Counted from the first letter of the stretch, positions 30,285-39,839 are shown. The stretch: 64,000 nt of DNA from Chryseobacterium formosense (GCF_900116415.1 NZ_FPAP01000004.1:62001-126000); one strand, 5' to 3'. Notes: generated by a model from the letters alone, not told the origin. Made by a program: numbers and translations.

Positions 30285-30833
30285 ATGAATTACTCATACA
30301 AAGGTAAAATATTAATTTCCACGCCTGATATTTCCGGAGATATTTTTTCCAGATCGGTAGTGTTGGTTATTGATCATAATGAAAGTGGAGCATTTGGTTT
30401 AATTCTGAATAAGAAAAACAGTAAGATGAGTAATCGTTTCAAAAATTTCTTTGATTTTCAGATTGAAGTATATGACGGCGGCCCTGTAGAAAACGATAAA
30501 GTTTTCTTCATTATCAAAGGAAAAAAAGTAACCGAGCAATATACCGATATTACCGATGAATTCTATTTAACAGAAGATATTGAAAGAATTATCAACGCTG
30601 TTCTTCAAAACGAAATCAGCATTCAGGATGTGAAAATATTTTCAGGATATTCCGGCTGGTCTTCTTTACAACTAGACAATGAAATTCAGCAAAAAGTTTG
30701 GACGGTTGTAGATGTTTATAATCTGGATTACACCCTTCCAAATGATCAGACCTTATGGAAATCGATTATGCAAAATCTTGGCGGAGAATATCTTTTGTGG
30801 GCAAATGCACCGGAAGATATTTCATTAAACTAA
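30285..30833 (+). CDS. YqgE/AlgH family protein
   Basis: This 182-residue protein starts MNYSYKGKILISTPDISGD. An in-frame ATG at 30246 was rejected because it precedes the TAAATTTG promoter box and overlaps pdxH. Family motifs are 'SRSVVLVIDHNESGAFGLIL', 'YDGGPVENDKVFFI', 'FSGYSGWSSLQLDNEI' and 'LPNDQTLWKSIM'. The fold is widely conserved. AlgH was first linked to alginate regulation in Pseudomonas, but the molecular role is unknown. The gene is single and divergent from pdxH. Confidence 0.92.
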   Translation: MNYSYKGKILISTPDISGDIFSRSVVLVIDHNESGAFGLILNKKNSKMSNRFKNFFDFQIEVYDGGPVENDKVFFIIKGKKVTEQYTDITDEFYLTEDIERIINAVLQNEISIQDVKIFSGYSGWSSLQLDNEIQQKVWTVVDVYNLDYTLPNDQTLWKSIMQNLGGEYLLWANAPEDISLN

Positions 30834-30938
30834 CCATTACTTCACATTGAAGCGATATACATTTAACAAATTTTAAGTTTTTGTTAAACAATTATTAAGA
30901 TACTTTTTACGTTATTTGATAACCTAAAACAACGAACT

Positions 30939-31520
30939 ATGAAAGCAATAAAATTACTGGCTTTATCATTAGCTTCTACCGCAATTCTTTCATTCACACC
31001 CGTTAGTAAAAAAATCATTGTAATCGACGCCGGACATGGCGGAAATGATTTAGGAGCCAATAAAAATGGCATCTTAGAAAAAGATCTTGTTTTAAAAATC
31101 GCTCAAGAGATCAAAAAAGCAAACAACAAAGACGGGAAATATGAAATTGTTTTAACCAGAGATAACGATACTTATGCAACTCTTTCGGAAAGAACAGCAC
31201 AAATCAATAAGCTCAATCCGGAAATGGTTATTTCTCTTCACGTCAATTCAACACCTGAAGCAGACACTCCCAAAAACGGTCACGAAATTTTTATTCAAAA
31301 TACCATTGAATCTAAATCTTTAGCCGAAAAATTATCAAAGAAACTAGGAGAATGTAATATCAGAGAACAAAATCTTCATATTCTTAAAAACTCAAAATCA
31401 CCTGCACTTCTGGTGGAATTGGGCTATATCAATAATACAAAAGAAAGAGAATACCTGAACAGCAATGACGGACAAAGAGAAATTGCCCAAAAGTTTGCTG
31501 ACTTCATCAACGAAAATTAA
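30939..31520 (+). CDS. N-acetylmuramoyl-L-alanine amidase (Amidase_3)
   Basis: This 193-residue exported zinc amidase trims peptides from peptidoglycan. The signal peptide is MKAIKLLALSLASTAILSF. Zinc and catalytic sites are visible: VIDAGHGGNDLGA (His), LEKDLVLKIA (Glu), VISLHVNST (His) and ALLVELGYINN (Glu). It is a minimal enzyme, with no AMIN domain or peptidoglycan-binding repeats, so localisation must come from elsewhere. It is a single gene with a bidirectional terminator. Confidence 0.93.
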   Translation: MKAIKLLALSLASTAILSFTPVSKKIIVIDAGHGGNDLGANKNGILEKDLVLKIAQEIKKANNKDGKYEIVLTRDNDTYATLSERTAQINKLNPEMVISLHVNSTPEADTPKNGHEIFIQNTIESKSLAEKLSKKLGECNIREQNLHILKNSKSPALLVELGYINNTKEREYLNSNDGQREIAQKFADFINEN

Positions 31521-31555
31521 TTTTAAAAATACAATTTCTGATCTTATTCAGAATA

Positions 31556-31593
31556 AAACCCGGTAAAGGACTTCACTGTTGTTTACCGGGTTT
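31556..31593. terminator. Bidirectional terminator
   Basis: A perfect 12-bp stem AAACCCGGTAAA/TTTACCGGGTTT (31556-31567 with 31582-31593) lies between the convergent amidase and class IV aminotransferase genes. Confidence 0.88.
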
Positions 31594-31601
31594 GTCAATT
31601 T

Positions 31602-32411
31602 TTAGAAACTTTGTTTCCAACTTTCAATCAGTTCTGTGAAGCGGATATTTTCAAAAGTTTTGTTTCTTATTTTTTTTACGGATGAAATTCCTTTTTCATC
31701 GGAAACCAATAATATTTCTTCTGCTTTCTGAGATTCAAAAGCAATAATCTCATGTTCCTGAATATCGGCAAGATCATTTTTGTGCAAGAACGTTACAAAA
31801 TTTTCCAGCAAAGGCGAAATATAAGCTCCTTCAGACTGCTTCGGAACTTTGATTACATTACCTTCCAGAAATAAAAGATTTCCAGTGGTTGCTCTTGCAA
31901 TTCGTTTATTAGGATTTAACAAAATTACGTCATCCAAATCATTTTCCTGGGCGTAAATTCCGCCATAAATATTTTCCGGACAGTGAACACGAATATTGCT
32001 CAAAAGGTTATTATTAACGTTAATTTCCTTTATTAAATCCAATTCCAATGGTCTTTGCTGAATAGACAGAACATCTTCCATCTGTTCTACTTCAAAATAA
32101 TAGGAAACAGAAGACTTAGATAAAGTAATTCCGTCTGAATTTCTGAACACCAGAAAATTGATGATTCCGTTCTGAACACCGTTTCCTTCCATCACATTTT
32201 CAGTAAAAAGATTCTGAAAAAATTCGAGTGTATAGGTCAAAGGAATGTTCAGTCTCATTTTTCTCATCGACGCCATTAAAAAGAAATAGCATTCTTCATC
32301 CATAATCAGCTTTGAATTTCTGATAAAAAATGAAGCTTTCACGGCATCTCCTGATAGAAATGCACGGTTTCTCAACTGTAATTCTTCTGAAGTAAAATAT
32401 GTATTTTCCAA
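31602..32411 (-). CDS. Class IV PLP-dependent aminotransferase-fold protein
   Basis: This 269-residue protein resembles the branched-chain aminotransferase / D-amino-acid transaminase / aminodeoxychorismate lyase group. The probable PLP lysine lies in 'DLIKEINVNNNLLSNI', aligned with the K-x-x-N-x-L stretch of the family. 'VILLNPNKRIARATTGNLLF' corresponds to the 'GxVxExxxxNIF' segment, although the acidic residue is replaced. The conserved RRH-like N-terminal motif is weak. Flavobacterial members are annotated as aminotransferase class IV and may serve folate or amino-acid metabolism. It ends beside the amidase terminator. Confidence 0.75.
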   Translation of the reverse strand: MENTYFTSEELQLRNRAFLSGDAVKASFFIRNSKLIMDEECYFFLMASMRKMRLNIPLTYTLEFFQNLFTENVMEGNGVQNGIINFLVFRNSDGITLSKSSVSYYFEVEQMEDVLSIQQRPLELDLIKEINVNNNLLSNIRVHCPENIYGGIYAQENDLDDVILLNPNKRIARATTGNLLFLEGNVIKVPKQSEGAYISPLLENFVTFLHKNDLADIQEHEIIAFESQKAEEILLVSDEKGISSVKKIRNKTFENIRFTELIESWKQSF

Positions 32412-32489
32412 AGTATGAGTATTTATAAAAAAATAATGAACGATAAATCGTTCATCAGTTTTGTCGTTTAAAAACAGTACAGCTTACCA

Positions 32490-32876
32490 TTAAGCAGCAC
32501 CTAATTTTATTCTAAGGTTTTCGATAAGGTTTTCCCAGTACATTGCGTTTTCCTCTTCATCTCCTTCCTCACAGAAATCTGTAATATTTAAAGCTAAATC
32601 TTCTGTAATATCATCAATTGTAATCGTCATTTCAAAGAAGTTTTTCGTTCCTTCATCCTCTTCCCATCTGTAACGAACGAAACTTTCCGGCTTATATCTG
32701 ATTAAAGTTGCCTTTTCAGCAGGACCTCCTCCCCAACTGAAAAAGAAATCATCGCCTTTCTCTACTACCTCATCTGCAAACCATTCAGATAATCCCTCTG
32801 CAGTTGCAAGATATTCGTACAAAATCTCTGAAAGACAGTGCATTGGGAATTCGTAATGGACTTTATGTTTCGCCAT
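32490..32876 (-). CDS. START-like domain protein (AHSA1-related)
   Basis: This 128-residue acidic cytoplasmic protein is a helix-grip protein of the Bacteroidota 'START-like' family. It has 'MHCLSEILYEYLATAEGLSE' at the N-terminus, then 'WFADEV', 'FSWGGGPAEKATLIRY', 'VRYRWEEDEGTKNFFEMTI' and a C-terminal helix with 'MYWENLIENLRIKLGAA'. The fold suits binding of a hydrophobic ligand or client protein, but no function is known. It is conserved and usually single-copy in flavobacteria. It is separated by about 80 bp from the aminotransferase gene downstream. Confidence 0.85.
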   Translation of the reverse strand: MAKHKVHYEFPMHCLSEILYEYLATAEGLSEWFADEVVEKGDDFFFSWGGGPAEKATLIRYKPESFVRYRWEEDEGTKNFFEMTITIDDITEDLALNITDFCEEGDEEENAMYWENLIENLRIKLGAA

Positions 32877-33024
32877 ATAAACTTATTTTTAACGTGACGC
32901 AATATATAAATTAATTTTTTTATTACACAAAATTATATTTAAATTTTCATGATTTTTATCAGAAACATTTTTATTGTTTCAAAATGAATCTTAATAAAGA
33001 TTTCCAAAATTATTTTTCAGCAAA

Positions 33025-33047
33025 AAAGCCTCTTAAAAAGAGACTTT
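33025..33047 (-). terminator. Terminator of the class III aminotransferase gene
   Basis: Stem AAAGCCTCTT/AAGAGACTTT (33025-33034 with 33038-33047, one mismatch) with a T-run on the minus strand, 19 bp after the stop. Confidence 0.8.
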
Positions 33048-33065
33048 AGACTGAGTTATCTGTGA

Positions 33066-34247
33066 TTATTCTTCATTTAAAACTTCTAGAATAATCTTGC
33101 AACCTTCCGTAATTTCTTCTTTTGAAATCGTCAGCGGCGGAGAAATTCTCAAATATTCGTTTCGGTAAAGTTGCCAGAAAACAATCAGGCCTTTTTCCAT
33201 ACATTTTTTTGCTACGTTTAGAGTAAATTCCGGAGTTCCAAGATTCACAGCAAGCATTAAGCCCTTACCGTTGATATTTTTTATCTTAGGATGAACTAAA
33301 AGCTCACGGTATAACTTTTCCTTTTCGTCAACTTCATTCATCAAGCCACTTTCTAAAACTTCTTTCAGCGTTGCATGGGATGCTGCAGCAATTAGAGGAT
33401 TCCCGCCAAAAGTTGTAATATGACCTAATTTTGGAGAATGCGAAAGAGTTTCCATAATTTTTTTGGAACTCACAAATGCTCCCACAGGAACACCACCCCC
33501 CATTCCTTTCCCCATCACAAGAATATCCGGAACAATTCCGAAATGTTCAAAAGAAAACAGTTTTCCCGTTCTTCCGAATCCCGGTTGGATTTCATCGAGA
33601 ATTAATAATGCTCCTACTTCCTCACATCTCTTTTTTAATCTAATTAAATAATCATCATTCGGAACTAAAAAACCTGCCGCTCCCTGAATGGTTTCAAGGA
33701 TGACGCACGCTGTTTTTTCTGTGATTTTATCGAAATCTTTTTCATTATTAAACTCTATAAAAGAAACCATCGGCAACAAAGGACGGAATTCTCTTTTGTG
33801 GAATTCATTTCCTGAAACACTTAGTGCACCATGCGTATTTCCGTGATAGGAGTTCTTGAAAGAAACGATTTCTTCTCTTCCGGTATATCTTTTTGCCAGT
33901 TTTAAGCTTCCGTCGATCGCTTCTGCTCCACTGTTTACCAAATACGTAATTTCTAAAGGATCAGGTGTAGCTTCTGCTAATAATCTGCACAATTCGACAG
34001 GTTTTTCCTGAGCATATTCGCCATAAACCATTACATGAAGATATTTATCAGCCTGCTCTTTGATCGCGCTCACTACTTTCGGATGCGAATGCCCTAAAGT
34101 ATTGGCGGAAACTCCCGCTACAAAATCAAGATATTTTCTGCCGTCTTTCCCAAAAACATAGCTTCCTTCTGCTTTTTCCACTTCAAAACCAGCTGCAAAT
34201 TGGGTAGTCTGAGCCTGATATTTGAAAAAATCGTTTTGCATTTCCAT
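33066..34247 (-). CDS. Class III aminotransferase (aspartate aminotransferase family)
   Basis: This PLP enzyme of about 393 residues starts MEMQNDFFKYQ. A longer frame begins at a TTG that overlaps a TAGCTTTG promoter box (34266-34273) and is not used. Family motifs are the substrate/PLP loop VNSGAEAIDGSLKLAKRYTG (20 residues), SYHGNTHGALSVSG, LILDEIQPGFGRTGKLF with the PLP-binding Asp, and the Schiff-base Lys in VMGKGMGGG. Such enzymes use acetylornithine, ornithine, GABA or similar omega-amino substrates with 2-oxoglutarate. No arginine genes are adjacent, so the substrate stays open. Confidence 0.9.
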   Translation of the reverse strand: MEMQNDFFKYQAQTTQFAAGFEVEKAEGSYVFGKDGRKYLDFVAGVSANTLGHSHPKVVSAIKEQADKYLHVMVYGEYAQEKPVELCRLLAEATPDPLEITYLVNSGAEAIDGSLKLAKRYTGREEIVSFKNSYHGNTHGALSVSGNEFHKREFRPLLPMVSFIEFNNEKDFDKITEKTACVILETIQGAAGFLVPNDDYLIRLKKRCEEVGALLILDEIQPGFGRTGKLFSFEHFGIVPDILVMGKGMGGGVPVGAFVSSKKIMETLSHSPKLGHITTFGGNPLIAAASHATLKEVLESGLMNEVDEKEKLYRELLVHPKIKNINGKGLMLAVNLGTPEFTLNVAKKCMEKGLIVFWQLYRNEYLRISPPLTISKEEITEGCKIILEVLNEE

Positions 34248-34308
34248 TGTCTGAAAAATTTTAGGCAAAGCTAAAGAAGATTTGATGAATAGGGAAATTA
34301 TAAGTATT

Positions 34309-34340
34309 AAAAAAGACCAGTTTAAAAACTGATCTCTTTT
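34309..34340 (-). terminator. Terminator of the OstA-like gene
   Basis: An imperfect A/T-rich stem (AAAAAAGAccAGTTT with AACTgatCTTTTTT) lies directly beyond the stop codon. The minus strand ends in Ts. Confidence 0.7.
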
Positions 34341-36086
34341 TTATTTTCTTACCCTTTTTGGTTTTTTGGCTTCTTCTTTTGCCTTTTCCTTATCTTCCGC
34401 TTCTTTTACTTTGTTGTAAAGAGCATCATTGGGCTCGTATTTAATTTCTTCATTATTTGGAGAATCGACAAGAATATCCTGCCATTTCCGTATTCGGTCT
34501 TTGGTATTCCAGTTAAAATCAGGAAACTTTTTCTTTTCAGGAGCAATCATACTCATCGGATAGGTTTCATCAGTGGCGCCAATGCTGCAAGAAATGATCT
34601 GAACTTTATTCTCTTCGAAAAGAGCCCCAATGATTCCGCAGCTTGAAAGCGTAATTCCTATTCTTTCGTTCACTTTTGTCTTTTCGTTATAATCATCTGC
34701 ATACGTGATAGACTGTGCATTTCCTATAACTTTAATCTGTTTAATGTCTTTACCTTCATAGTAAACAGTCATCAAATTTCCTTTCACCTGATGAAATTCA
34801 TCAATAAGATTAAGAGAATCTACTTTAGCAATAGCCAAACCGTTTCCTATAACTTTTAAAGAGTCTATATTTTCTGTTTCCGTATTAAAGTAAGCTTCAA
34901 TTTTATCTCCTGTAACCTGCTTTTCACCACTCCATAAAATAGGATCGGTGTACATGTGCAAAATTCCGTCCGTTTCATTGAATGCTATTGAATCTGCTCT
35001 TCCCTGTGCATCAGATTTGTAGATCCTTGCTTTTTTGAAAGCTCTCAGATAACTTTTCTTTTTGGTAATATCTGCCGTATCAGGTTTCTGGTAAGACAGG
35101 ATCTTCTCTGAAGCAAAATAAATAGAATCTTTCTCAAGAATCTTTACCGCATAAGGTGATTTTGTCATCATTGAAGAATCTTTCTTTTCGAAGATTTCAC
35201 CATAACCTCCTTTAATATATCTTTTTTCTAAAGGATCATCAAGCGTCACGTTTCCTGTGGCTTTTCCAAAACCGGTCAGCTGGTTATAATACATCTCATC
35301 ACCGGTAAGAATCTTATCATTATAGTAAATCCTTGAATTTTTCGTCAGAAAAGATTCTTTGGTATTCATATTATGCGTCCCCTTTTCGGTAATAATTCTG
35401 TTTTTGGGATTTTTATTGTTGGTAATCGTAGTATAACCATTGATGGTAACAATGTTGGTATTTTGATTCTGTACTACGTTATCTCCTTCCAAAGTATAAT
35501 CTTTATCTACAATTTTTACTCTTCCCGTAAGATCAATGGTACGGGTTGTAAGGAAATAGGTTGCGGTCTTTGCATACGTTGTACTTTTTCCATCAAAAAT
35601 GGTTCCTCCCGTATTGTAATAAGCCTGATTGGAAACCCTGTCGTAATACATGGTTTCGGTTTTAATGATAGTACCTTTAGGATCGGTAAGAACCACATTT
35701 TTTTTGGCAACCCCTTTTTGAGTATTTCCGTCGTACTCCATTTCTGAAGAGGTGATGACAGAACCATCAGAATTCTGAAGCTTTACATTACCAATTGCTC
35801 TGATGAAGTTTTCTTCTTCGTATCTGATGACTTCATCTGCTGAAAGTATAGAACCCTGATGTTCGATCTGAACATTTCCTTTCAAATATTGATTTCCATC
35901 ATATTGTGCAGGATCTTTAATAATTTCATCGGCATGGATGATTCTTACTTTTTGTGCAGGTTTACTTTTCTGCGGCTGATTTTTTACAGGATTTTGTAAA
36001 TAAGCATCACGCTGCGCAGGTTTAGGATTAACCTGAGCCAAAGCGAAAGAGGAAAAAAATAGGAAGAGAAAAAGAATCAGTCTCAT
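34341..36086 (-). CDS. OstA-like protein (LptA/LptD N-terminal-type)
   Basis: This 581-residue exported protein has a signal peptide (MRLILFLFLFFSSFALAQ). It is built from many short beta repeats in the style of OstA/LptA: 'QYLKGNVQIEHQGSILSADE', 'IRAIGNVKLQNSDGSVI', 'KKNVVLTDPKGTIIKTE' and so on. LptA-type beta-jellyroll proteins bridge the periplasm and carry lipopolysaccharide outward. The long repeat region and Lys-rich C-terminus (KEEAKKPKRVRK) are typical of the Bacteroidota version. Its start lies 3 bp after the Fur-family gene's stop, so the two form an operon. Confidence 0.87.
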   Translation of the reverse strand: MRLILFLFLFFSSFALAQVNPKPAQRDAYLQNPVKNQPQKSKPAQKVRIIHADEIIKDPAQYDGNQYLKGNVQIEHQGSILSADEVIRYEEENFIRAIGNVKLQNSDGSVITSSEMEYDGNTQKGVAKKNVVLTDPKGTIIKTETMYYDRVSNQAYYNTGGTIFDGKSTTYAKTATYFLTTRTIDLTGRVKIVDKDYTLEGDNVVQNQNTNIVTINGYTTITNNKNPKNRIITEKGTHNMNTKESFLTKNSRIYYNDKILTGDEMYYNQLTGFGKATGNVTLDDPLEKRYIKGGYGEIFEKKDSSMMTKSPYAVKILEKDSIYFASEKILSYQKPDTADITKKKSYLRAFKKARIYKSDAQGRADSIAFNETDGILHMYTDPILWSGEKQVTGDKIEAYFNTETENIDSLKVIGNGLAIAKVDSLNLIDEFHQVKGNLMTVYYEGKDIKQIKVIGNAQSITYADDYNEKTKVNERIGITLSSCGIIGALFEENKVQIISCSIGATDETYPMSMIAPEKKKFPDFNWNTKDRIRKWQDILVDSPNNEEIKYEPNDALYNKVKEAEDKEKAKEEAKKPKRVRK

Positions 36087-36089
36087 TAA

Positions 36090-36563
36090 TTAATCATTCT
36101 TAGTGCCATAAAAATACAGCGAATGCGAATCAATTTTTACGCCAAAAGCTCCTTCTATTGCTTCTTTAATTCCCTGAATTCTAGGATCACAGAACTCGAT
36201 AATCTCTTCAATTTCCTTATCAGAATCTTTCTTGTAAATCACCAAATGATCGTGCTGCTTATCAAAATAAGACTTTTCATATGAAGATGAAGTCAGCGTT
36301 TTTTCTCCAAACTGGTGTTTACGGATCAATCCCGCATCAAGGAAAATCTCTATCGTGTTGTAGATTGTTGCTTTCGAGACATGATATTTTTTCTGCATCA
36401 TCAAAAGATACAGATCGTCTACATTGAAGTGATGATCCATATTATAGATCTCCTCCAAAATAGTGTATCGTTCAGGCGTATTACGAAAGCCTTTTTCAAG
36501 CAGGTAATTTCGTAAAACGTCTTTAATTAAAGTTATATTTTTTTCTTTTTGTAAAGTATCCAT
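36090..36563 (-). CDS. Fur family transcriptional regulator
   Basis: This 157-residue regulator has the Fur winged helix: 'RNTPERYTILEEIYNMDHHF', 'DDLYLLMMQKKYHVSKATIY' and NTIEIFLDAGLI. A dimerisation domain follows with metal-type ligands in DKQHDHLVIYKK and 'EEIIEFCDPRI'. The two CxxC pairs of zinc-structured Fur are missing; only one Cys remains. The start is ATG 36563; a TTG one codon earlier is not needed. A TAAATTTG box lies 16 bp upstream (36580-36587). The metal or peroxide sensed cannot be told. It is the first gene of an operon with the OstA-like gene. Confidence 0.9.
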   Translation of the reverse strand: MDTLQKEKNITLIKDVLRNYLLEKGFRNTPERYTILEEIYNMDHHFNVDDLYLLMMQKKYHVSKATIYNTIEIFLDAGLIRKHQFGEKTLTSSSYEKSYFDKQHDHLVIYKKDSDKEIEEIIEFCDPRIQGIKEAIEGAFGVKIDSHSLYFYGTKND

Positions 36564-36579
36564 CAAAAAATTTATCTTA

Positions 36580-36587
36580 CAAATTTA
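36580..36587 (-). promoter_or_regulatory. Promoter -7 element of the Fur-family gene
   Basis: The minus-strand sequence TAAATTTG is an exact TAnnTTTG match and ends 16 bp before the ATG. Confidence 0.5.
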
Positions 36588-36638
36588 TTGATTTTTATTT
36601 AAATCAATATGATCCATTTCAGTCTCCCAAAATTTACC

Positions 36639-38630
36639 TTAAGAATTATGCCTTAAAAATTCCGACTGCTGTATTTTGCTGCTTGAGATCGTTTCTTCCG
36701 TTAGTGGAGCCGATTCTACGATAACATTATGCGATGTAACACCCCAAGATTTGAAATCATCGCTACCAATATATTTAACAAAATTGTAAATATTTAACGT
36801 AATTTTTTGTTTTACCGTCAAAAGAATATCATTGATATAGGTGTTATCTATGATCACATATTTCAGATCCGGCGGGATATTGTGTGCTCTTAAAGACGGA
36901 TGACTGCTTCGTGAAGGAATAGTTCCGTCTGCCATAAGATCTTTCAGAACCATATTGAAATAATCGTTGATCCTACGATCTACTTTAAAACCTAAAAGGA
37001 AATTTATTTTATAGATCGTTCCCGGCAAAATTTCATCTACACTGTATTTGAAAGTATAAGGATCTTCCTGGTTTACAATACTCAAAATAAAATAATGATC
37101 GGCTCTTTTTGGCTGTTTTTTTATAATCGAATAAATAATTTTAGATTCGATTTCGTTATTACGTTTAGCACGGCTAAGGTAAGCAAGATTGGTACAGTAT
37201 TTCGGAATTGTTTCATCCAGCTTCATGTCTTTGATAATGTTGACGTATTTATCGATTTTCACATAGCTTGTAAAATTAGCTTTCAGTAATCTACCATTAT
37301 ACCAAGCGTACATACAAACCGCAATAAAACCACCCAGAACCATCGTTAACCATCCTCCATCAAAGAATTTGATCACATTGGCATAGAAAAATCCTGATTC
37401 TAAAAACAAATAAACCGCAACAAAACCAAAAATGAAAACTTTATTCATTCTTGTACGGCTCAGCCAGAATGTAAGCAAAATGGTGGTCATCAACATCGTA
37501 ATGGTAATCGTTAAACCATAAGCCGCCTCCATATGTTCGGATTTCTGGAAGAAAATAACCACAATAAAACAGAAAAACATCAATCCCCAGTTGATTCTCG
37601 GGATATACATTTGTCCCTTTACTCCTGAAGGATATTCAATATGCTGATTAGGCCAGAAAGATATGGACATGGCTTCAGAAAACATGGTAAAAGAACCCGT
37701 AATTACAGCCTGGCTTGCAATAATCGCAGCCGCAGTTGCCAAAATTACTCCCGGTAAAACTGCCCATTCAGGCATGATTCCGAAGAAAGGATTTACTCCG
37801 GTGAAAACTTTCTGGTAATTATCAAGCAACCAGGCACCCTGTCCCAAATAGTTCAGGATCAGCATAACTTTAACAAAAACCCAGCTTACACGAATATTTT
37901 TAGCACCACAATGCCCTAAATCTGAATACAATGCTTCAGCTCCTGTTGTACACAGGAAAACCGCTCCCATGATAACGATTGCGCTTGGCGAGTGCGTAAT
38001 CAGATTATACGCATACATCGGGTTGAATGCTTTTAAAATTTCAATATGATCTACAATATGAATCGAACCAAAAATTCCTAATACTAAGAACCAGGTTACC
38101 ATGATAGGACCGAAAAACTTCCCAATAGAAGCTGTTCCGAATTGTTGTACTACAAAAACAATAAAGAGGATAAAGAGCGTTATAATGACAACCGGTGTCT
38201 CTGGATTGTAGATTTTAAGCCCTTCAATGGCCGACATTACAGTAAGAGATGGTGTGATAACACTGTCTGCAACCAAGGTTGATGCTCCGATAATTGCGAC
38301 GACATAGAGCCATTTCTTTTTTAGCTTTTTGACTAAAGAATACAATGCTAAAATACCACCTTCACCACGGTTATCTGCTCTTAGGGCAATAATAACATAC
38401 TTTAAGGTGGTCTGGAGAGTCAGCGTCCAGATAATACAAGAAAGCGCTCCTTCTATATAAGTCTCGAAAGGCATTGTAGCACCCTGATTTCTTGCATTGA
38501 CAATCGCTTTCATTACGTAAAGCGGTGAGGTTCCTATATCCCCGAAAACGATTCCGAGAGAAACAATGACTCCCACAAATGAAAGTTTCTTAAGGTCGAA
38601 GTGATGACCTCCTTCTGTAACTTCTGCCAT
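36639..38630 (-). CDS. kup: Kup-family potassium transporter
   Basis: This 663-residue inner-membrane K+/H+ symporter has about twelve membrane helices and a soluble C-terminal third. Kup signatures include 'GIVFGDIGTSPLYVMKAIV', 'LRADNRGEGGILALYSLV', 'VADSVITPSLTVMSAIEGL' and 'MGAVFLCTTGAEALYSDLGH'. The C-terminal cytoplasmic domain (after about residue 460) is longer and more charged than in E. coli Kup (622 residues), as usual in Bacteroidota. It is transcribed alone between the Fur-family gene and pdhB. Confidence 0.94.
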   Translation of the reverse strand: MAEVTEGGHHFDLKKLSFVGVIVSLGIVFGDIGTSPLYVMKAIVNARNQGATMPFETYIEGALSCIIWTLTLQTTLKYVIIALRADNRGEGGILALYSLVKKLKKKWLYVVAIIGASTLVADSVITPSLTVMSAIEGLKIYNPETPVVIITLFILFIVFVVQQFGTASIGKFFGPIMVTWFLVLGIFGSIHIVDHIEILKAFNPMYAYNLITHSPSAIVIMGAVFLCTTGAEALYSDLGHCGAKNIRVSWVFVKVMLILNYLGQGAWLLDNYQKVFTGVNPFFGIMPEWAVLPGVILATAAAIIASQAVITGSFTMFSEAMSISFWPNQHIEYPSGVKGQMYIPRINWGLMFFCFIVVIFFQKSEHMEAAYGLTITITMLMTTILLTFWLSRTRMNKVFIFGFVAVYLFLESGFFYANVIKFFDGGWLTMVLGGFIAVCMYAWYNGRLLKANFTSYVKIDKYVNIIKDMKLDETIPKYCTNLAYLSRAKRNNEIESKIIYSIIKKQPKRADHYFILSIVNQEDPYTFKYSVDEILPGTIYKINFLLGFKVDRRINDYFNMVLKDLMADGTIPSRSSHPSLRAHNIPPDLKYVIIDNTYINDILLTVKQKITLNIYNFVKYIGSDDFKSWGVTSHNVIVESAPLTEETISSSKIQQSEFLRHNS

Positions 38631-38713
38631 GTCAGCGAATTATTTTTTTAAAAGCGCAAATTTATATTAAATTTATGATGCAGCGTCATATTAGTCATGC
38701 ATTATATAAATGA

Positions 38714-38737
38714 AAAAACTTCCTTTCGGAAGTTTTT
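38714..38737 (-). terminator. pdhB terminator
   Basis: A perfect 10-bp stem AAAAACTTCC/GGAAGTTTTT (38714-38723 with 38728-38737) with a TTTC loop, 20 bp past the pdhB stop. Confidence 0.9.
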
Positions 38738-38756
38738 CTCTATAATCGCTTACAAA

Positions 38757-39737
38757 TTATTTAACGTACATTGCTTTTTTGATTTCCTCTTTCACTTTTT
38801 CAAGTTTCGGGAACCACTCTGCAAATAAAGCTGATGAATATGGAGCAGGTGCATCAGGAGTTGTAATTCTCTTGATCGGTGCATCCAGATAATCAAACGC
38901 TTTTTGCTGTACCATATAGGTAATCTCTGAAGATACTGAACCAAACGGCCAAGCTTCTTCTAAAATAACCAATCTGTTTGTTTTCTTCACCGAAGCTAAA
39001 ACAGTATCGAAATCTAAAGGACGAACCGTTCTTAAATCGATAACTTCTACAGAAATACCTTCTTTAGCCATATCTTCAGCTGCCTGAATAGCCAGTTTCA
39101 TGATTTTACCAAAAGAAACCAAAGTAACATCAGTACCTTCTCTTTTAATATCCGCTTTACCGATTGGCAAATAATATTCTTCTTCAGGAATTTCCATTTT
39201 ATCGCCATACATCTGCTCAGATTCCATGAAGATTACAGGATCATTATCCTGAATAGCTGTTTTTAATAATCCTTTCGCATCATAAGGGTTTGAAGGAACC
39301 ACTACTTTAAGACCAGGAATGTTTGCATACCAGTTTTCAAAAGCTTGAGAGTGCGTTGCTCCCAACTGACCTGCAGAAGCCGTAGGACCACGGAAAACGA
39401 TAGGACAGTTCCACTGACCACCACTCATCTGACGGATTTTTGCAGCATTGTTGATAATCTGATCGATCCCTACAAGCGCAAAGTTAAATGTCATATACTC
39501 TACAATCGGTCTGTTACCATTCATTGCTGCACCAACAGCGATACCTGAAAAACCAAGCTCTGCAATAGGTGTATCGATTACACGTTTAGCACCAAACTCA
39601 TCCAACATTCCTTTAGAAGCTTTGTATGCACCATTGTATTCTGCTACTTCTTCTCCCATTAGAAAAATGGATTCGTCTTTACGCATTTCCTCGCTCATTG
39701 CCTGTGCAATTACCTCACGAAAAGTATATTCTGCCAT
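38757..39737 (-). CDS. pdhB: Pyruvate dehydrogenase E1 component subunit beta
   Basis: This 326-residue thiamine-diphosphate enzyme beta subunit, with E1-alpha, decarboxylates pyruvate to feed the dihydrolipoyl transacetylase. Markers are 'MGEEVAEYNGAYKASKGML', the TPP-contacting 'DTPIAELGFSGIAVGAAMNG', 'MTFNFALVGIDQIINNAAKI' and 'VIDLRTVRPLDFDTVLAS'. It is full length. The alpha subunit and E2 genes are not adjacent, and the gene has its own terminator. A branched-chain 2-oxo-acid dehydrogenase beta subunit is the main alternative; overall resemblance favours PdhB. Confidence 0.93.
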   Translation of the reverse strand: MAEYTFREVIAQAMSEEMRKDESIFLMGEEVAEYNGAYKASKGMLDEFGAKRVIDTPIAELGFSGIAVGAAMNGNRPIVEYMTFNFALVGIDQIINNAAKIRQMSGGQWNCPIVFRGPTASAGQLGATHSQAFENWYANIPGLKVVVPSNPYDAKGLLKTAIQDNDPVIFMESEQMYGDKMEIPEEEYYLPIGKADIKREGTDVTLVSFGKIMKLAIQAAEDMAKEGISVEVIDLRTVRPLDFDTVLASVKKTNRLVILEEAWPFGSVSSEITYMVQQKAFDYLDAPIKRITTPDAPAPYSSALFAEWFPKLEKVKEEIKKAMYVK

Positions 39738-39839
39738 ATTTATTTGAAAAATTTAGAGTACAAAAATAGTAATTATTTATTATTTACATCACAAAAAAGA
39801 CAACTCATTGAAGAAACCCTTTCATTAATCTTCGTGATA

